Origin: Rhizobium chutanense | GTDB taxonomy: Bacteria > Pseudomonadota > Alphaproteobacteria > Rhizobiales > Rhizobiaceae | Length of the DNA stretch: 64,000 nucleotides | Assembly: GCF_002531935.1 (NCBI RefSeq) | Contig: NZ_NWSV01000010.1 | Coordinates: forward strand, 119,551-183,550 | Reading direction: 5' to 3' | Shown: piece by piece, positions 63,303 to 64,000 of the stretch | How positions within the stretch are numbered: position 1 is the first letter of the stretch | Layout of the letters: every line of letters begins with the position of its first letter | The notes under the pieces: generated by a model | Database searches by the model: none | What the model saw: only the letters and a program-made list of their open reading frames with translations | What the model was told of the DNA's origin: nothing | Made by a program: the position numbers and the translations under genes

Positions 63303-63402
63303 TGCGGGCGCCGGAAAGGGCCTGCGCAACCGTCCCGAGGCCGCCAAAGATGGGGTTTCAGGGGCATTTTATCGCAACACGTCGCTTCCACAGGAGGACA
63401 TC
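63303..63402 (+). promoter_or_regulatory. ROSE-type RNA thermometer in the hsp20 leader
   Basis: At the 3' end of the leader, TCGCT (63382-63386) matches the ROSE signature U-Y-G-C-U. The run CTTCC (63385-63389) pairs with the Shine-Dalgarno GGAGG (63393-63397) across a 3-nt ACA loop with G63384 bulged, so the ribosome site is masked at low temperature. An upstream G/C-rich segment (about 63306-63345) can form another hairpin. ROSE elements are known upstream of rhizobial small heat-shock genes. Confidence 0.72.
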
Positions 63403-63873
63403 ATGCGTCACGTAGACTTCTCTCCCCTTTATCGTTCCACCGTCGGTTTCGACCGGCTCTTCACCATGCTCGACAGCCTTGCCCAACCTGAGCAGGCGCA
63501 GACCTATCCGCCTTACAATATCGAGCGCACCGGGGAAAACACCTATCGCATCACCATGGCGGTTGCCGGTTTCGACGAGACCGAACTTTCGATCGAAGCC
63601 CATGCCCATGTGCTGTCCGTGAAGGGTGAAAAGAACGAGGAACCTGCCGAAGGCGGCGAATTCCTCTACCGCGGCATTGCCAAGCGCGCTTTCGAGCGCC
63701 GCTTCCAGCTTGCCGATCACGTCGAGGTCACTGCTGCTTCGCTGAAAAACGGCCTGCTGCACATCGACCTTCTGCGCAATATTCCCGAGGCGATGAAGCC
63801 CCGCAAGATTGCAATTGCCGCAGAACCGGTCGAGGCTCCGAAGGCCATCGAGGCGCAGATCATCAACGGCTGA
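63403..63873 (+). CDS. Small heat-shock protein Hsp20 (IbpA-like)
   Basis: 156 residues. M-R-H-V-D-F-S-P-L-Y-R-S-T-V-G-F-D-R-L-F is the IbpA/HspA N-terminus. The alpha-crystallin domain (about 35-130) includes P-P-Y-N-I-E-R-T-G-E-N-T-Y-R-I-T-M-A-V-A-G-F and the G-L-L-H-I-D-L motif. An ATP-independent chaperone that holds unfolded proteins. ATG 63403 has AGGAGG (63392-63397); the longer frame from 63205 is the leader. Sigma32-like promoter and ROSE-like leader suggest two layers of heat control. Terminator at 63896-63925. Confidence 0.93.
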   Translation: MRHVDFSPLYRSTVGFDRLFTMLDSLAQPEQAQTYPPYNIERTGENTYRITMAVAGFDETELSIEAHAHVLSVKGEKNEEPAEGGEFLYRGIAKRAFERRFQLADHVEVTAASLKNGLLHIDLLRNIPEAMKPRKIAIAAEPVEAPKAIEAQIING

Positions 63874-63895
63874 TTGATCCCCTCCGGGGTAAACG

Positions 63896-63925
63896 AACGG
63901 CGCTCCATCGGGGCGCCGTTTTTAT
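63896..63925 (+). terminator. Rho-independent terminator of hsp20
   Basis: Stem AACGGCGC (63896-63903) / GCGCCGTT (63913-63920), loop 9 nt, tail TTTATT. It ends next to the group II intron start at 63927. Confidence 0.82.
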
Positions 63926-63926
63926 T

Positions 63927-64000
63927 GTGCGCCCAGCATGGGCGCACTCTTGTGGGTGGAAGTCCCACCGTAAGCTGGTCATAGCGAACGAAGAGAAACG
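63927..64000 (+). mobile_element. 5' end of a group II intron, truncated by the window
   Basis: Starts GTGCG, the bacterial group II intron 5' consensus. The first hairpin is GTGCGCCCA (63927-63935) / TGGGCGCAC (63939-63947), loop GCA. Then comes GTGGGTGGAAGTCCCAC (63952-63968), a second hairpin typical of the domain I start, followed by CTGGTCATAGCGAACGAAG. The pattern GUGxGCCC..GCAUGGG..GGGUG..AGUCCC recalls bacterial class C/D-type introns. It begins 2 bp after the hsp20 terminator T-tract; class C introns favour sites after terminators. The maturase ORF, if present, lies beyond the window. Confidence 0.8.

Overview
The window looks like a stretch of alphaproteobacterial chromosome from the Rhizobium group (R. 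leguminosarum/etli-like). This rests on family content, not on a database match. The signs are high GC, an Omp2b/RopA-type porin, a CpdR-type single-domain receiver, an HWE histidine kinase, split pntAA/pntAB transhydrogenase genes, heterotetrameric sarcosine oxidase, several class III nucleotide cyclases, two EcfG-type promoters, a ROSE-type RNA thermometer, and a small RNA that resembles the rhizobial alpha-r8/MmgR family. I see no prophage, IS element or CRISPR array. The only mobile DNA is the 5' end of a group II intron at the right edge.

Layout. 1-4.2 kb: the end of a FeeM-like acyltransferase, a small cytochrome oxidase subunit IV, and the transhydrogenase genes pntAA-pntAB-pntB. 4.2-13.1 kb: signalling and envelope genes, namely a DUF992 protein behind an EcfG-type promoter, an HWE kinase, a TPR lipoprotein, rpsU, two class III cyclases (one with a periplasmic CxxCH domain, one with CHASE2) and a FecR-domain protein with a His/Asp-rich tail. 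13.4-19.5 kb: soxBDAG, a VOC protein and a MaoC/NodN-like protein. 19.6-30.6 kb: one tightly packed glycogen operon, transcribed glgP-glgB-glgC-glgA-pgm-glgX. 30.9-38.9 kb: a TadG-like vWA protein, then a three-gene operon combining a DUF2126 amidoligase with transglutaminase domain, a circularly permuted ATP-grasp/alpha-E protein and a second transglutaminase-like protein. This is the best candidate here for a poorly described pathway.

39.0-50.5 kb: a TctDE-like two-component pair, a cyclase-TPR protein, a divergent ornithine-carbamoyltransferase-like protein, an orphan periplasmic binding protein, a beta-helix protein and the tripartite tricarboxylate transporter tctCBA. 50.6-55.6 kb: several very small proteins (two behind an EcfG-type promoter), a DUF475 membrane protein, a nuclease-like protein that lacks expected catalytic residues, and the porin. 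56.0-60.0 kb: tRNA-Val(GAC), cpdR, an N-formylglutamate amidohydrolase, the sRNA candidate, hisN and a lysophospholipase-like hydrolase. 60.4-62.8 kb: an mcp-cheW pair whose receptor ends in a CheR-tether-like pentapeptide. 63.3-64.0 kb: an hsp20 gene with a sigma32-like promoter, ROSE-like leader and strong terminator, followed directly by the group II intron end.

The recurring themes are stress response (EcfG promoters, Hsp20/ROSE, CpdR), cyclic nucleotide signalling (three different cyclases), carbon storage (glycogen operon, MmgR-like RNA) and organic-acid or one-carbon metabolism (Tct, Sox).
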